This document shows positions 37,644-48,590 of a DNA stretch of 64,000 bases, piece by piece. A model generated the notes under the pieces. The model was not told where the DNA came from. It made no database searches and saw nothing but the letters and a program-made list of their open reading frames with translations. Made by a program: the position numbers and the translations under genes. Origin of the DNA: Chloroflexus aggregans DSM 9485 (GTDB lineage: Bacteria > Chloroflexota > Chloroflexia > Chloroflexales > Chloroflexaceae); contig NC_011831.1 of assembly GCF_000021945.1 (NCBI RefSeq), positions 964,001-1,028,000 of the forward strand, read 5' to 3'. Position 1 is the stretch's first letter; each line of letters starts with the position of its first letter.

Positions 37644-39377
37644 ATGCAACATCTCGCCCTCCGAATGTTCATCCTCTGCGCTGCTGTGATCATGACCTCT
37701 TGCACGACGAGTGTCGCTACCTTTACGCCGCAATCCTTACCTACGATACCCACAACAGCCGTGGTGAGGGCAACGACCACGACGTATCTACCGATCATTT
37801 TCGGCCCACCCCCACCTTCACCGGTTGGTTGGTACCAGCTCGCCGGTAATCCCCAACGTACCGCCTACACACCGGTAATTGTGCAAGGACCTTATCAATT
37901 TCGCTGGATTTGGAATGGGCCGGCGGGCGGTGGTGATGGTGGCCCGGCGAGTGACCATCTGCCATTACCTAAAGCCGTGCAGCCGGTGATCGGCAATGGG
38001 ATGGTGTTCATCGGTCACAGTGATGGTGTTGTACATGCGTTGCATACCGATAACGGCACATTGGCATGGAGCCGTTTGGTAGGAGGGCAAGTTCTCGGTA
38101 CCGTCGCTTACCATCCCGATTTACGGCGTGTATTCGTCGGCTCAACCAATGGTCGTCTCTACAGTCTCAATGCGAATGATGGAACGATCATCGGCTCATA
38201 CGATGTGGGTGGCCCAATCGAGATGTCGCCGCTGCTTGCCAACAATGTCATCTACGTTGGCTCGATCATCAATAAGGGAAAGAACAATGGTGAAGGGACG
38301 AGTGGAAGGTTGGTGGCGCTCAATGCCAACGATTTGACGCTCCGCTGGCAATACAACCCGGGTGCCGGTCTCCTTGCCTCACCGGCATATACTGCGAGTA
38401 ACGGTGGTATGGTGATTATCGCCGTCGAGGATAAAACAGTGCGCGCTTTACGGGTCAGTGATGGTGGTTTGGTGTGGAGCCAGACCGTGAATGCCGGTCG
38501 CGATCCGCAGCGACAATGGACGGCTTTTCCCGATACATACCCGGCAGTATCGGAGGCGAATGGTGTGGTCATTATTCGATCCTATTTCATGTGGCAACGC
38601 ACGTGGGCACCGCCGGTTAGCCAAACCGATACCATCGATGAAATCCGCCAATTTCTCACCCAAAACCCGACTCATCAATCGTTTTTTGTACTCGACCTTG
38701 CAACCGGCCAACCGCGCTACGTGGCACCGGTTCTTGGTGGTGGAATCGGCAACAATGACGATTACTACTCAACGCCACCACAGGTGGTTATTCGACGGTT
38801 GAGCAATAGTGAGGAAGTGGCGTATGTTACATGGCGTAATAGCCAATCGTGCCTCTCACCGAGCAATTGTGATAACCGGGAAGAGGGTACCGTGGGTGAG
38901 ATGGATCTAAACACCGGCCATATTCGCTTCGTCGAAATCTATAAAAATAGCTGGCAATGGCGCATACCGGTTGACGAACTCGGCTCGATGACGATGGCGG
39001 GCGATGCCCTCTTCTATTCACACTGGATGGCAATGGCTGCGGTAACGATCACCGACCGTTCGCCGAGTCGTGGTCAAACTTTCACCAATCCGATTCTGAC
39101 CAGTAAATTGGTTGCCATTTCAAACACGATCCGTCCGGGAACTTGTAACCAACGTGACAGTACGCGCCATTACTGCCCCACCGCCCATGGGGTCAACAAT
39201 GACAGCTATCAACTTGGGCCAGGATTTTATATCTACTACGCTAGTGAAAATATCTACGACCGCTTCTTCACACCACCTGTATTCGGACCGGCAATTGACG
39301 AGAACGGGGTGGTCTATTGGAAAAGTGTTGATGGCGCGATCATTGCGTTGGCTCCGCAGAGTGCGCGCTTGCCATAG
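37644..39377 (+). CDS. PQQ-like beta-propeller lipoprotein
   Basis: It has a lipoprotein signal with lipobox IMTSC (residue 19-20), a Thr-rich linker and the motif [11 protein letters not shown] (about 47-57). The rest is a WD/PQQ-like propeller: repeated units such as [65 protein letters not shown] and [15 protein letters not shown]. This fold serves binding or scaffolding outside the membrane; a dehydrogenase is not implied because quinone ligands are not evident. AAGGA lies before the ATG. It overlaps the esterase-like gene by 47 bases. Confidence 0.88.
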   Translation: MQHLALRMFILCAAVIMTSCTTSVATFTPQSLPTIPTTAVVRATTTTYLPIIFGPPPPSPVGWYQLAGNPQRTAYTPVIVQGPYQFRWIWNGPAGGGDGGPASDHLPLPKAVQPVIGNGMVFIGHSDGVVHALHTDNGTLAWSRLVGGQVLGTVAYHPDLRRVFVGSTNGRLYSLNANDGTIIGSYDVGGPIEMSPLLANNVIYVGSIINKGKNNGEGTSGRLVALNANDLTLRWQYNPGAGLLASPAYTASNGGMVIIAVEDKTVRALRVSDGGLVWSQTVNAGRDPQRQWTAFPDTYPAVSEANGVVIIRSYFMWQRTWAPPVSQTDTIDEIRQFLTQNPTHQSFFVLDLATGQPRYVAPVLGGGIGNNDDYYSTPPQVVIRRLSNSEEVAYVTWRNSQSCLSPSNCDNREEGTVGEMDLNTGHIRFVEIYKNSWQWRIPVDELGSMTMAGDALFYSHWMAMAAVTITDRSPSRGQTFTNPILTSKLVAISNTIRPGTCNQRDSTRHYCPTAHGVNNDSYQLGPGFYIYYASENIYDRFFTPPVFGPAIDENGVVYWKSVDGAIIALAPQSARLP

Positions 39378-40164
39378 ACTGTTGTGGCTCACCCTACTAA
39401 TGATTACCGGTTGCACACCGACAGCACGGCCAGAAGCACGACCAACGCCTAATCTCGACCCGATCAGCGCCGAACGCCGCGAGGTAGTCTTTAGCGCCGA
39501 TGATGGTGTCACTCTTGCCGGTGAATTAACACTACCACGCCACCCCAACCGGCCACCCCTGGTAGTGGTCATTCACCATGCTGGGCCGGTTGATCGCGAT
39601 GCGTATGGGTATCTTGCCGAACTACTGGTAGATCGCGGCTATGCCGTCTTCCGGTTCGACAAACGCGGCACGGGGGCAAGTGGTGGCGTGTATGGGTGTT
39701 GTGAAGCGGAGGATGCGCTGGCCGCCTATCGTGCGGCTGTCGCCCAACCCGGCATCGATCCGCAGCGGGTATTTATCGTGGCGCAGAGTATTGGAACGCG
39801 CTATGTCGCCGCATCATTCCCCGAGTATGTTGCCGCTATGCCACCTTGTGGGGTAGCACTGCTCTCTAACCTACTGGGTCCGGTTGACATTATCGCCATT
39901 GCAGCACCGATTCACGTCATTGTGGCCGATAGCGAACCTGATCGGCAACGAATTGGCCCTGATGCCGTCGCCGCACACAACGCGCACTGGTCATACGGTG
40001 CGAGCCTCTATATTGCGGAAGGAGCCGAACATACCCTCTTTGATATTCGTGATGGACCCATCGACTGGAGCAACCCTAACTGGGTGCAGCGCTACCATCG
40101 CGGGGCAATGGCGAGTTTGCTGAACTGGCTCGATGAGATGAACCGTTCGCAGTGCAGAACATAA
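39331..40164 (+). CDS. Alpha/beta-hydrolase lipoprotein
   Basis: From ATG 39331 the protein has 277 residues and a lipoprotein signal with lipobox MITGC; a GTG at 39361 is an alternative start. The alpha/beta-hydrolase core shows [29 protein letters not shown] and the nucleophile elbow VAQSIGTR, in which Ala stands in place of the first Gly of G-x-S-x-G. The catalytic His is probably in AEHTLF. CC in [10 protein letters not shown] may form a disulfide. It could be an esterase or peptidase acting outside the membrane. The 47-base overlap with the preceding gene suggests coupling. Confidence 0.82.
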   Translation: MARSLRWLRRVRACHRLLWLTLLMITGCTPTARPEARPTPNLDPISAERREVVFSADDGVTLAGELTLPRHPNRPPLVVVIHHAGPVDRDAYGYLAELLVDRGYAVFRFDKRGTGASGGVYGCCEAEDALAAYRAAVAQPGIDPQRVFIVAQSIGTRYVAASFPEYVAAMPPCGVALLSNLLGPVDIIAIAAPIHVIVADSEPDRQRIGPDAVAAHNAHWSYGASLYIAEGAEHTLFDIRDGPIDWSNPNWVQRYHRGAMASLLNWLDEMNRSQCRT

Positions 40165-40377
40165 TCTTGGTCTACCCAAACACTGTGTGCCGTTCTCATG
40201 AAGTCAACTGTCGGGTAAACCATTATTACACTACACATGTATTTTTATAAAAATCGCCAAGATCTGCTGTGTGGTAATTACAGAATTTTCACGATAGCCA
40301 CTCCATTATTCAAAAATGCTTCAGCTTCACCCAATACACTAAGTAATAACTGTCAAGCCATCGGGGGGGGTGGGGCT

Positions 40378-43300
40378 GTGAACCATACAAGAATTGTATT
40401 ATTCTCTTCTCGCTTTACCGGTTCAATACTTAGCTTGATAGTACTGCTTTGGGTAATTGGCAGCCTGGTTCCATCGACACCGGTTTCGGCCACAATTCCC
40501 AACCGACAGCCATGGGTGCATCAACCGGGGACTTGCCCACCTGCTTTGGAAGGTGCTGTCTTTGGACTGGCCGGTGATAGCTGTGGCGGTACCGGTACTG
40601 GCTTCGACACTACCCAAATCTACGGCCACACCCTCATCCGCGATGCTGCTTCTCCCGCCACCCCCTGCGAAGGCGGTCGCACGACAGGCCTCTGCTACCG
40701 TATGTGGTACTCCGGCTTTGATGCCTTCGGCGTCCGCCGCATCGGTCTCGCCCTCTCCCCCGACGGCATCACCTGGACCCGCGTTATTGGCCCTGGACCC
40801 AGCGGCAGCGTGCTTGGTCCCGGCTCTGGCGGCGCGTTTGATAGCGCGAACGTCTCCTTCCCGGCAGTCATCCGCACCACCACCGGCTATCTGATGTGGT
40901 ACACCGGTGGCGACGGCACTACCTTCGCCATCGGCCTTGCCACCTCTACCGATGGCATCAACTGGACTCGCATCCCCGGTCCGCTCGCCGGGAACGCCGT
41001 CCTCCGCCCCTCCGGTATCCCCGGCACCTTCGATCAGACGATCATCGCTGCACCGCGCGTCATCCGTGATGCTGCCTCCCCCCTGGCGCCCTGCGAAGCA
41101 GGCCGCACCACCGGTCTTTGCTATCGTATGTGGTATCAAGGTATCGACAGTAGCAGCCGCTTTTTCATCGGCTATGCCGTCTCCCCCGACGGCCTCAATT
41201 GGACCCGCATCTCCGGCCCCGGCACCAACGGCAGCGTGATCGGTCAAGGCCCTCCCGGCACCTTCGACTCCCAAAACGCAGCTATCGACGCCGTCGTCAA
41301 AGATGGTCTCCGCTACCGGATGTGGTACAGCGCCCAAGATGGCGCCGGCGCTCACCGTATTGGTCACGTCGTCTCCCTTGACGGAGTCAACTGGGTGCGC
41401 CCTGTTCCCAACGACCCCGTCTGGAGCGGGAGTGACGATCCTGGTACCCTCAGCCCCGACAACGTCTGGAGTCCGTTCGTGCTGAAGGAGGGGCTTAGCT
41501 ATCGGCTGTGGTACAACCATACCACCCGCGAGAACTCGCGCCGGGTGGGGCTGGCAACGATGATACCGGGTACGCCGTTGAGCGCAGTCGGCCTAAGTGG
41601 CGTGGGCCCCCTCTACACCATCACCTTCACCACCGCAGCGACTATTCCGGCAGATGGATATGTCTTGATCACGCTGCCGGCGGCAGTGAACATCGCTGAT
41701 GTCAGCGCGATTGCCCTGAGCGGGTTTGGCGCTGGTGCGACTTTGACCGTGGACGATGGCATCCTGACCGATGCCGAAGCGGGCGGCAATGCACGAGGTG
41801 CGTTGTTGGTACGGCTGACCGAGGCCGTTCCGCCCGGTCCCAAGAGCATTTCGTTTGCGATTGCTACCCCACCTGCAACGGACACAACCGTGTTGGTGCA
41901 GACCTTCGATAGCCGCGAAGTGATTGAGTATGCCGGTGTGACGATTGGTGCCGGCGGTGTGGCGCCGACCCCTACCAACACACCCACCAACACACCCACC
42001 AACACACCCACCAACACACCCACCAACACACCCATCAACACACCCACCAACACACCCACCAACACACCCACCAACACACCCACCAATACACCCACGGCCA
42101 CCAATACCCCGGGGCCATCACCAACACCAACCCCGCCACCTGATCCGGCGCCAAACACGCAACCGTGGACTTTTGTGAATGGCCCATGTGCTGATGGAGC
42201 GATCTTCGGCATCGCGGGTAGTGGCTGCGGCGGCAGCGGCACCAGCTTCGATACCAACGAGATCTTTCCGCCGAGCATTGTGCGTGATGAAGCATCGCCT
42301 TTACGACCGTGCGAGGGCGGTCGAACGAGTGGCGTCTGCTACCGAATGTGGTATGTTGGCGTTGATAATCCGATCGATGCCAACCGCCGTATCGGCTACG
42401 CCGTCTCACCCGACGGGATCACGTGGACGCGCGTCCCCGGTCCACTTTCCGGTGGCGCAGTCTTTGTCGGTTCTGGTATCCCCGGTACCTTCGATAACTT
42501 CGGCGTCTCGACGATGTATGTCATCCGCTATGGTAGTGGCTTTCGGATGTATTACAGCGGCCTTTCTGAACCCGGAGTTATCAATAGCATTGGTTTAGCC
42601 GAATCGACCGACGGGATCAATTGGACCCGCGTCCCTGGTCCGTTCCCTAATGGCGGAATGATCGTCCCATCAGGGATCAGTAGTCAGTTTGATACCAATT
42701 ACGTTGTAGCACCGGTAGTACTCATCGATGAAGCGTCACCCATCGCACCCTGCGAAAGCGGACGGACGAGCGGGGTCTGCCACCGAATGTGGTTTGAGGG
42801 CGTGCGCACCTCACCGAGCTACACCTTCCGCATCGGCTACGCCGTCTCCCCCGACGGCATCAATTGGACCCGCGTAGCCACGTACAGCGACGGATCTGTT
42901 GTCCAACCCGGCCCCTTCGGCGATTTCGACGATAACAACGTCGGTGTGCCGATGGTCATCAAAGATGGCGCTATCTACCGGATGTGGTTCGAGGCGAATG
43001 GCTATGCCACCGGCTATACCACGGGCTATCTCGTCTCGACGGATGGTCGCACCTGGAGCCGCGCCGTGCCAAACACACCCGTCTGGACGGGCGCAATGGA
43101 TTCGATCAACGAGGGGTCGCCTGATGAAGTGTGGGCGGTGCGCGCGTTAAAGGAAGGCCCGACGTACCGGCTCTATTACACAACCAGCACACGCCCCAAT
43201 GCACGCCGCTTCGCGCTGGCCGAGATGACTCCCGGCGATCCATTAAGTGTGAGTGTGACACAGACTGGCACAACCTACACCCTTACGTTCACCACCGTCG

Positions 43301-45477
43301 CAATCCCGGCAGGGGGCAGTGTGCTTATTACGTTACCGCCAGACATCGCGGTAAGTGCGTTGAGCGCTGATGGGATGAGCGGATTTGGCAGCGGTGATAG
43401 CTTCGAAGTTAACCCTGCCGCAATTACCGATGCACTCTCAGGTGGCGTGGCCCGCGGCGCGTTGCTGCTGCGTTTGCCTGCCGGCGCGCTGGCGGGGGTG
43501 AAGAGCATTACCTTCACCATTACCGGCCTCAGCGCCGATACCGGTGCGCTGGTACAAGTCTTTAATGCGCGTGAGGTGATCGGGTACGCTGAGGTAACAT
43601 TACCGCTGGTAGCACCAACGGCTACCCCGACCAACACGCCGACCAACACGCCGACCAACACGCCGACCAACACGCCAACGAACACGCCCACCAACACGCC
43701 GACGCCGACCGAGACGCCGACGCCCACCAACACGCCCACCAACACGCCGACGCCGACCGAGACGCCGACGCCCACCAACACGCCCACCAACACGCCGACG
43801 CCGACCGAGACGCCGACGAACACGCCAACGAACACGCCCACCAACACGCCGACGCCGACCGAGACGCCGACGCCCACCAACACGCCGACGAACACGCCAA
43901 CGAACACGCCCACTTACACGCCGACGCCGACCGAGACGCCGACACCTACCAATACGCCGACGCCGACCGAGACGCCCACCAACACGCCCACCAACACGCC
44001 GACCGAGACGCCGACGCCCACCAACACGCCAACGAACACGCCCACTTACACGCCGACGCCGACCGAGACGCCGACGCCCACCAACACGCCGACGAACACG
44101 CCAACGAACACGCCCACTTACACGCCGACGCCGACCGAGACGCCGACGCCCACCAACACGCCGACGAACACGCCAACGAACACGCCCACTTACACGCCGA
44201 CGCCGACCGAGACGCCGACGCCCACCAACACGCCGACGAACACGCCAACGAACACGCCCACTTACACGCCGACGCCGACCGAGACACCGGCACCTACCAA
44301 TACGCCGACGCCGACCGAGACGCCCACCAACACGCCCACCAACACGCCGACCGAGACGCCGACACCTACCAACACGCCCACCAACACGCCGACCGAGACG
44401 CCGACGCCCACCAACACGCCGACGCCGACCGAGACGCCGACACCTACCAACACGCCCACCAACACGCCGACGCCGACCGAGACGCCGACGCCCACCAACA
44501 CGCCGACGAACACGCCAACGAACACGCCCACTTACACGCCGACGCCGACCGAGACGCCGACGCCCACCAACACGCCGACGAACACGCCAACGAACACGCC
44601 CACTTACACGCCGACGCCGACCGAGACGCCGACACCCACCAACACGCCGACGAACACGCCAACGAACACGCCCACTTACACGCCGACGCCGACCGAGACG
44701 CCGACACCCACCAACACGCCGACGAACACGCCCACTTACACGCCGACGAACACGCCAACGAACACGCCCACTTACACGCCGACGCCGACCGAGACGCCGA
44801 CAAACACGCCGACGAACACGCCCACTTACACGCCGACGAACACGCCCACCAACACGCCGACGCCGACCGAGACGCCGACGCCCACCAACACGCCGACGAA
44901 CACGCCAACGAACACGCCCACTTACACGCCGACGCCGACCGAGACGCCGACACCCACCAACACGCCGACGAACACGCCAACGAACACGCCCACTTACACG
45001 CCGACGCCGACCGAGACGCCGACACCCACCAACACGCCGACGAACACGCCCACTTACACGCCGACGAACACGCCAACGAACACGCCCACTTACACGCCGA
45101 CGCCGACCGAGACGCCGACACCCACCAACACGCCGACGAACACGCCCACTTACACGCCGACGAACACGCCCACCAACACACCGACGCCGACCGAGACGCC
45201 GGCACCTACCAATACGCCGACGCCGACCGAGACGCCGGCACCTACCAATACGCCGACGCCGACCGAGACGCCCACCAACACGCCGACGTACACACCCACG
45301 GCGACCAACACGCCAATAACTACCCCGACAGCGACGGCCGTTCTATCGCCAACGACCTATCGCTACTACATCCCGCTGATATTCAACAGCTACAGTCGTT
45401 ACCTTGTCATTGATGAGAGGCTCATACCTACTCCAACGCCGGCAAGCTTTCGTCCCGCACAATTCTTGCCCCTATAA
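40378..45477 (+). CDS. Giant secreted protein: two beta-propeller-like domains and Thr-Pro repeat stalk
   Basis: GTG 40378, directly after a G-rich ribosome site, gives 1,699 residues and a signal peptide ending near STPVSA; a frame open from 40237 would put about 47 residues before it. Domain 1 (40495-41950) and domain 2 (42160-43610) are related: each has four or five blades with CYRMWY-G-D and [16 protein letters not shown], like GH43/BNR-type propellers, plus a beta-sandwich with the segment S-G-F-G. They are linked by about 48 residues of Thr-Asn-Thr-Pro. The C-terminal stalk (43621-45345) is about 570 residues of [12 protein letters not shown] and TYTPTP. The end has [12 protein letters not shown] and a short hydrophobic-poor tail. 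No LPXTG or PEP-CTERM sorting signal is seen. The role is likely adhesion or glycan binding; catalysis cannot be shown. Confidence 0.85.
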   Translation: MNHTRIVLFSSRFTGSILSLIVLLWVIGSLVPSTPVSATIPNRQPWVHQPGTCPPALEGAVFGLAGDSCGGTGTGFDTTQIYGHTLIRDAASPATPCEGGRTTGLCYRMWYSGFDAFGVRRIGLALSPDGITWTRVIGPGPSGSVLGPGSGGAFDSANVSFPAVIRTTTGYLMWYTGGDGTTFAIGLATSTDGINWTRIPGPLAGNAVLRPSGIPGTFDQTIIAAPRVIRDAASPLAPCEAGRTTGLCYRMWYQGIDSSSRFFIGYAVSPDGLNWTRISGPGTNGSVIGQGPPGTFDSQNAAIDAVVKDGLRYRMWYSAQDGAGAHRIGHVVSLDGVNWVRPVPNDPVWSGSDDPGTLSPDNVWSPFVLKEGLSYRLWYNHTTRENSRRVGLATMIPGTPLSAVGLSGVGPLYTITFTTAATIPADGYVLITLPAAVNIADVSAIALSGFGAGATLTVDDGILTDAEAGGNARGALLVRLTEAVPPGPKSISFAIATPPATDTTVLVQTFDSREVIEYAGVTIGAGGVAPTPTNTPTNTPTNTPTNTPTNTPINTPTNTPTNTPTNTPTNTPTATNTPGPSPTPTPPPDPAPNTQPWTFVNGPCADGAIFGIAGSGCGGSGTSFDTNEIFPPSIVRDEASPLRPCEGGRTSGVCYRMWYVGVDNPIDANRRIGYAVSPDGITWTRVPGPLSGGAVFVGSGIPGTFDNFGVSTMYVIRYGSGFRMYYSGLSEPGVINSIGLAESTDGINWTRVPGPFPNGGMIVPSGISSQFDTNYVVAPVVLIDEASPIAPCESGRTSGVCHRMWFEGVRTSPSYTFRIGYAVSPDGINWTRVATYSDGSVVQPGPFGDFDDNNVGVPMVIKDGAIYRMWFEANGYATGYTTGYLVSTDGRTWSRAVPNTPVWTGAMDSINEGSPDEVWAVRALKEGPTYRLYYTTSTRPNARRFALAEMTPGDPLSVSVTQTGTTYTLTFTTVAIPAGGSVLITLPPDIAVSALSADGMSGFGSGDSFEVNPAAITDALSGGVARGALLLRLPAGALAGVKSITFTITGLSADTGALVQVFNAREVIGYAEVTLPLVAPTATPTNTPTNTPTNTPTNTPTNTPTNTPTPTETPTPTNTPTNTPTPTETPTPTNTPTNTPTPTETPTNTPTNTPTNTPTPTETPTPTNTPTNTPTNTPTYTPTPTETPTPTNTPTPTETPTNTPTNTPTETPTPTNTPTNTPTYTPTPTETPTPTNTPTNTPTNTPTYTPTPTETPTPTNTPTNTPTNTPTYTPTPTETPTPTNTPTNTPTNTPTYTPTPTETPAPTNTPTPTETPTNTPTNTPTETPTPTNTPTNTPTETPTPTNTPTPTETPTPTNTPTNTPTPTETPTPTNTPTNTPTNTPTYTPTPTETPTPTNTPTNTPTNTPTYTPTPTETPTPTNTPTNTPTNTPTYTPTPTETPTPTNTPTNTPTYTPTNTPTNTPTYTPTPTETPTNTPTNTPTYTPTNTPTNTPTPTETPTPTNTPTNTPTNTPTYTPTPTETPTPTNTPTNTPTNTPTYTPTPTETPTPTNTPTNTPTYTPTNTPTNTPTYTPTPTETPTPTNTPTNTPTYTPTNTPTNTPTPTETPAPTNTPTPTETPAPTNTPTPTETPTNTPTYTPTATNTPITTPTATAVLSPTTYRYYIPLIFNSYSRYLVIDERLIPTPTPASFRPAQFLPL
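41968..42110 (+). repeat. Short Thr-Asn-Thr-Pro linker repeat
   Basis: Within the giant gene, 12-base units ACA-CCC-ACC-AAC repeat about ten times. The codons differ from the second array, which uses ACG-CCG. Confidence 0.9.
43621..45345 (+). repeat. Long nested tandem repeat of the stalk
   Basis: A 1.7-kb stretch of Thr-Pro codons. The landmark CCCACTTACACG recurs at 44041, 44113, 44185 and 44257, and again at 44527, 44599 and 44671, exactly 72 bases apart, so a 24-residue unit of two dozen bases times three is amplified in tandem on top of a 6- or 12-base basic unit. Confidence 0.95.
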
Positions 45478-45484
45478 ACATCGA

Positions 45485-45513
45485 ATCGCTCCTGCTAGGT
45501 GAGCAGGAGCGAT
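45485..45513 (+). terminator. Rho-independent-like terminator after the giant gene
   Basis: ATCGCTCCTGCT and AGCAGGAGCGAT form a perfect 12-bp stem with the loop AGGTG, eight bases after the stop codon. The following bases ACATTTCATAAATG are AT-rich but lack a long T run. Confidence 0.75.
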
Positions 45514-45664
45514 ACATTTCATAAATGACTATTTGCTCATTACAAATGACGCTAGGGTTTAGCGGTTATTCAATCGCTTTTGCTAGTCTACGATCGCGCC
45601 GGGTGGATCACGATCTCCCCCTACCCCGGTTTAGTTCTCTGACTACCTATAGTAGGAGTACATC

Positions 45665-46294
45665 GTGAATGACACCCACTACCGAGCGCTCGTATGGCCA
45701 CTACTGCTGGGCGTAGCGTTTAGCAAGCTGGGGAATGTCCCCATCGCCAATGCTACGACGCCCAACCGCCAATCGTGGGTACACCAAGCGGGGACGTGCC
45801 TCCCAACTTTGGAGGGTACCGTCGTTGGGCGGATCGATGAGAGCTGTGGCGGTACCGACATCGGCGTCAATACAACCCAAAGCTATGGCCATACCCGCAT
45901 CCGCGATGCCGCCTCCCCCGCCACCTACGAAAGGAGCCGCACGACGGGCCTCTGCTATCATATGTGCTACCAGGTCATCGACCGGAGCGGCCGCTTTTTC
46001 ATCGGCTATACCGTCTCACCCGGCGGCTTCCATTGGACCCGTCTCCCCGGCCCCGGCACCAACGGCAGCGTGACCGGTCGAGACCCTACCGATACCTTCG
46101 ACGCCCAAACAGCAACCAGTACTACCTTCACGACCGATGCTGACACGCTGACCCTGCTCTGCTTCAACGAAGGAAGTGGGCACCTCACCACCGACCGCTC
46201 TGGCAATAATCGTACCTTGACCCTTGGTAGACCTCCCAACGCTAATACCAACAACCCGCTCGGTGTGACCTCAACGGCACCATCAGCACCGTAA
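45665..46294 (+). pseudogene. Shrunken chimeric copy of the giant protein's domain 1
   Basis: The frame is intact (GTG 45665, GGAG site, 209 residues) but it appears to be a remnant. The first 90 residues after the signal match the start of the giant protein (NRQSWVHQAGTC versus [26 protein letters not shown] versus [14 protein letters not shown]). At RTTGLCYHMCYQ the match jumps to a later blade (FFIGYTVSPGGFHWTR versus [16 protein letters not shown]). After the blade, a tail (LCFNEGSG, DRSGNNRTLTLG) resembles the end of LamG-type domains, as in the next gene. Loss of Cys and Trp residues conserved in the giant protein shows drift. It could still be made as a small secreted protein. Confidence 0.7.
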
Positions 46295-46306
46295 TGGAAG
46301 AACGGG

Positions 46307-47608
46307 ATGCCATCACACAACGGCTACAATCTCTACCAGCATACCGCTTTACTTGCCCTGGTGGGTCTGTTAGTCATGGCCCTTTTCTTCAGATCAACAC
46401 GTTACGCGGCGCCGCTCCAAGCCCAAGGGGGGTCATCGCTGCGCTTCTATGGCAGCGACACCAATGACCGCGACCGTGTAAAAATTCCACTCGGTCAGAT
46501 AGACTCTGCGGGCCGGCTTATCACATCTCACCCGGTGAACGTTGGCGATGCCTTCACGCTTGAGTTTTGGATGAAGACTGCGCTCGGCAATACCGCTCCG
46601 CCTTGCCCTACCGGTTGGTACACCGGCAACATTATCATCGACCGTGATGTGTTTGGGGCCGGCGATTACGGTGATTACGGCGTTGCTATCTGTAATCAAC
46701 GGTTGGTCGTAGGCATAAGTGTGGGAAGTGATGACCGACTGCTGATTGGTAATACGGTCGTCACCGATGGCCTCTGGCATCATATTGCTATTGTCCGTGC
46801 CAACGACGGTAAGGTACGGCTGTTCGTCGATGGGCAACTCGATGGCACGCTGAATGGGCCGGTAGGCCGCATCGACTACCGACAAAATCGTTCGACGAGT
46901 TATCCCACGAGCGACCCTTATCTCGTATTAGGAGCTGAAAAACACGATTTCCCCGGTAGTCGATACTACGATGGATGGATTGACGATATGCGTATATCGC
47001 GCATTGCGCGCTATACATCTCCGTTTATTCACCCCACCGTACCGCATGCGGTAGACGATGATACCGTCGCACTTTATCGTTTCGATGAAGGAAGTGGGGT
47101 TGTTATTGGCGATAGCGCTACCGGCGGCCTGAGTGTTGGTGAACTGAAACCGCGTACCGGTGGAGCGGCACAACACTGGTCGAACGATACTCCATTCACG
47201 ACGGTGGTTATAACTACTGCGACCCACACCGCCACGCCGGTTCCGTCGCCGACCCCGACCCACACCGCCACGCCGGTTCCGTCGCCGACCCCGACCCACA
47301 CCGCCACGCCGGTCCCGTCGCCGACCCCGACCCACACCGCCACGCCGGTTCCGTCGCCGACCCCGACCCACACCGCCACGCCGGTTCCGTCGCCAACCCC
47401 GACCGGTACAGCCAAACCTATGTCGAGTCCTACTATCGTCAGTGTGCCACCAACCACAACACCAACATTACCAATTCGGATTTACATCCCTTTGATTCTT
47501 CAGCCTCGTCTCGCCCCAAGCACATTACAATCAGGAGTTGCACCGTATGACCAGCCCAACCATCAATCGAACCGATCTCATCAATCTTGTTATTACCAGC
47601 CTACGTGA
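46307..47608 (+). CDS. Secreted LamG-like protein with Thr-Pro repeat tail
   Basis: The 433-residue protein has a signal anchor (about 10-40), a concanavalin A/LamG-like domain (about 45-270; FTLEFWMKTA, GLWHHIAIVRANDGKVRLFVDG, YLVLGAEKHD, GWIDDMRISRIARY and VALYRFDEGSG), then five exact copies of THTATPVPSPTP and the motif IYIPLILQPRL. LamG domains commonly bind sugars or adhesion partners. The last 62 bases overlap the next gene's start, so the final 20 residues, beyond IYIPLILQP, may be poorly constrained. Confidence 0.85.
   Translation: MPSHNGYNLYQHTALLALVGLLVMALFFRSTRYAAPLQAQGGSSLRFYGSDTNDRDRVKIPLGQIDSAGRLITSHPVNVGDAFTLEFWMKTALGNTAPPCPTGWYTGNIIIDRDVFGAGDYGDYGVAICNQRLVVGISVGSDDRLLIGNTVVTDGLWHHIAIVRANDGKVRLFVDGQLDGTLNGPVGRIDYRQNRSTSYPTSDPYLVLGAEKHDFPGSRYYDGWIDDMRISRIARYTSPFIHPTVPHAVDDDTVALYRFDEGSGVVIGDSATGGLSVGELKPRTGGAAQHWSNDTPFTTVVITTATHTATPVPSPTPTHTATPVPSPTPTHTATPVPSPTPTHTATPVPSPTPTHTATPVPSPTPTGTAKPMSSPTIVSVPPTTTPTLPIRIYIPLILQPRLAPSTLQSGVAPYDQPNHQSNRSHQSCYYQPT
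47222..47401 (+). repeat. Five 36-base tandem repeats in the LamG gene
   Basis: The unit encoding THTATPVPSPTP repeats five times with almost no base change; single substitutions such as GTT/GTC and CCG/CCA distinguish the copies. Near-identity implies recent expansion. Confidence 0.95.
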
Positions 47609-47870
47609 CGTACTCGAACAGAGTGGACGTCCATTGCCGGCAACCATTGAGGAGAACACCCTCCTCTTCGGTAAGGGAGCACTCCTCGACTCATTAGCAC
47701 TCGTGACAATGGTGGTCGATCTCGAACAGCGGCTCGAAGAAGAGCATGGATTGACATTGACCTTAGCCGATGATCGGGCAATGTCACAACGTAACAGTCC
47801 ATTTCGTAGTGTTGGCGCGCTCGTTGATTACCTCGAACAGCTCATCCACGAGGAGCAGAGCCGTGACTGA
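47547..47870 (+). CDS. Acyl carrier protein
   Basis: ATG 47547 (AGGAG nine bases upstream) gives 107 residues. The fold is four helices with the phosphopantetheine serine in LLDSLALVTMVVDLEQ near residue 50, the hallmark D-S-L of carrier proteins. The overall charge is acidic (helix 2-3 EQRLEEEHG). It is larger than AcpP, with extra residues before the DSL. The next gene, an SDR reductase, starts inside its stop (GTGACTGA). The ligase at 48591 is the likely loading enzyme. Confidence 0.9.
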   Translation: MTSPTINRTDLINLVITSLRDVLEQSGRPLPATIEENTLLFGKGALLDSLALVTMVVDLEQRLEEEHGLTLTLADDRAMSQRNSPFRSVGALVDYLEQLIHEEQSRD

Positions 47871-48567
47871 ACAGGAAGTGGTACTGATCACCGGCACTAG
47901 CCGCGGAATTGGGCACTTTCTCGTTGAACATTTTCTCCAACGCGGCGCGTTGGTTGAAGGATGCGCACGCAGTCCGGTCGATTGGGAATTACCCGGTTAC
48001 ACGCATCATCAAGTCGATGTCAGCAACGAAGGTCAAGTAAAGGCTATGCTGAGCGCCATCCAACGACGGCATGGCCGACTTGACATTGCCATCAACAATG
48101 CCGGTATTGCGGCAATGAACCACGCTCTGTTAACACCGGGCGAAACAGCCAGCCGCATCTTGAACATTAACGTGCTAGGCAGTTTTCTGGTTTGCCGGGA
48201 AGCGGCCAAGCTGATGCGCCGGCGTAACTATGGCCGGATCGTCAACTTCAGCACGATCGCCGTGCCACTGCGGCTTGAAGGTGAAGCGCTCTATGCCGCA
48301 GCAAAGAGCGCCGTCGAAATGCTGACCCGTATTCTGGCCCGTGAGTTTGCCCCCTTCGGAATAACCGTCAACGCGATTGGGCCGACACCAATCGCGACCG
48401 ACCTCATCCGTAGCGTACCACGCGAAAAGTTGCAGCACATCATTGACACGCTCGCCATCCGCCGCTTCGGCACATTTGCCGACCTCGCCCATGTGATCGA
48501 CTTTTTCGTGCATCCGGCGAGCAATTACATCACCGGACAAGTTATCTATCTCGGCGGCGGTGGCTAA
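47863..48567 (+). CDS. Short-chain dehydrogenase/reductase (FabG-like)
   Basis: GTG 47863 overlaps the ACP stop, with AGGAG seven bases upstream, and gives 234 residues. NAD(P)-binding TGTSRGIGHFL, the NNAG motif, FSTIAVPLRL and the catalytic YAAAKSA are present. The terminal NYITGQVIYLGGGG matches FabG relatives. As part of the ACP-ligase block it could reduce a 3-oxoacyl-ACP to a 3-hydroxyacyl-ACP; this is inference. Confidence 0.93.
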   Translation: MTEQEVVLITGTSRGIGHFLVEHFLQRGALVEGCARSPVDWELPGYTHHQVDVSNEGQVKAMLSAIQRRHGRLDIAINNAGIAAMNHALLTPGETASRILNINVLGSFLVCREAAKLMRRRNYGRIVNFSTIAVPLRLEGEALYAAAKSAVEMLTRILAREFAPFGITVNAIGPTPIATDLIRSVPREKLQHIIDTLAIRRFGTFADLAHVIDFFVHPASNYITGQVIYLGGGG

Positions 48568-48590
48568 CACCACGCGATGGAGGTTACGTT

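Noticed and set aside
37194-37798. Minus-strand frames of 109-171 residues with repeated SVPIR and SHPC strings
   Set aside because: They arise from translating the ACGGATG array; the residues repeat exactly with the DNA words.
40423-41520. A 365-residue minus-strand frame opposite the first propeller domain
   Set aside because: It is opposite a well-supported gene with signal peptide and repeated blades; the frame is open because of the high GC content and lacks family features.
43622-45205. Long minus-strand frames rich in Ser, Ala, Cys, Trp or Val-Gly opposite the stalk repeat
   Set aside because: They are reverse-frame readings of the Thr-Pro codon repeat; composition is a by-product of the repeat and no start context is present.
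43621-45345. CRISPR-like array
   Set aside because: The regular spacing is a coding tandem repeat without unique spacers, in one continuous frame.
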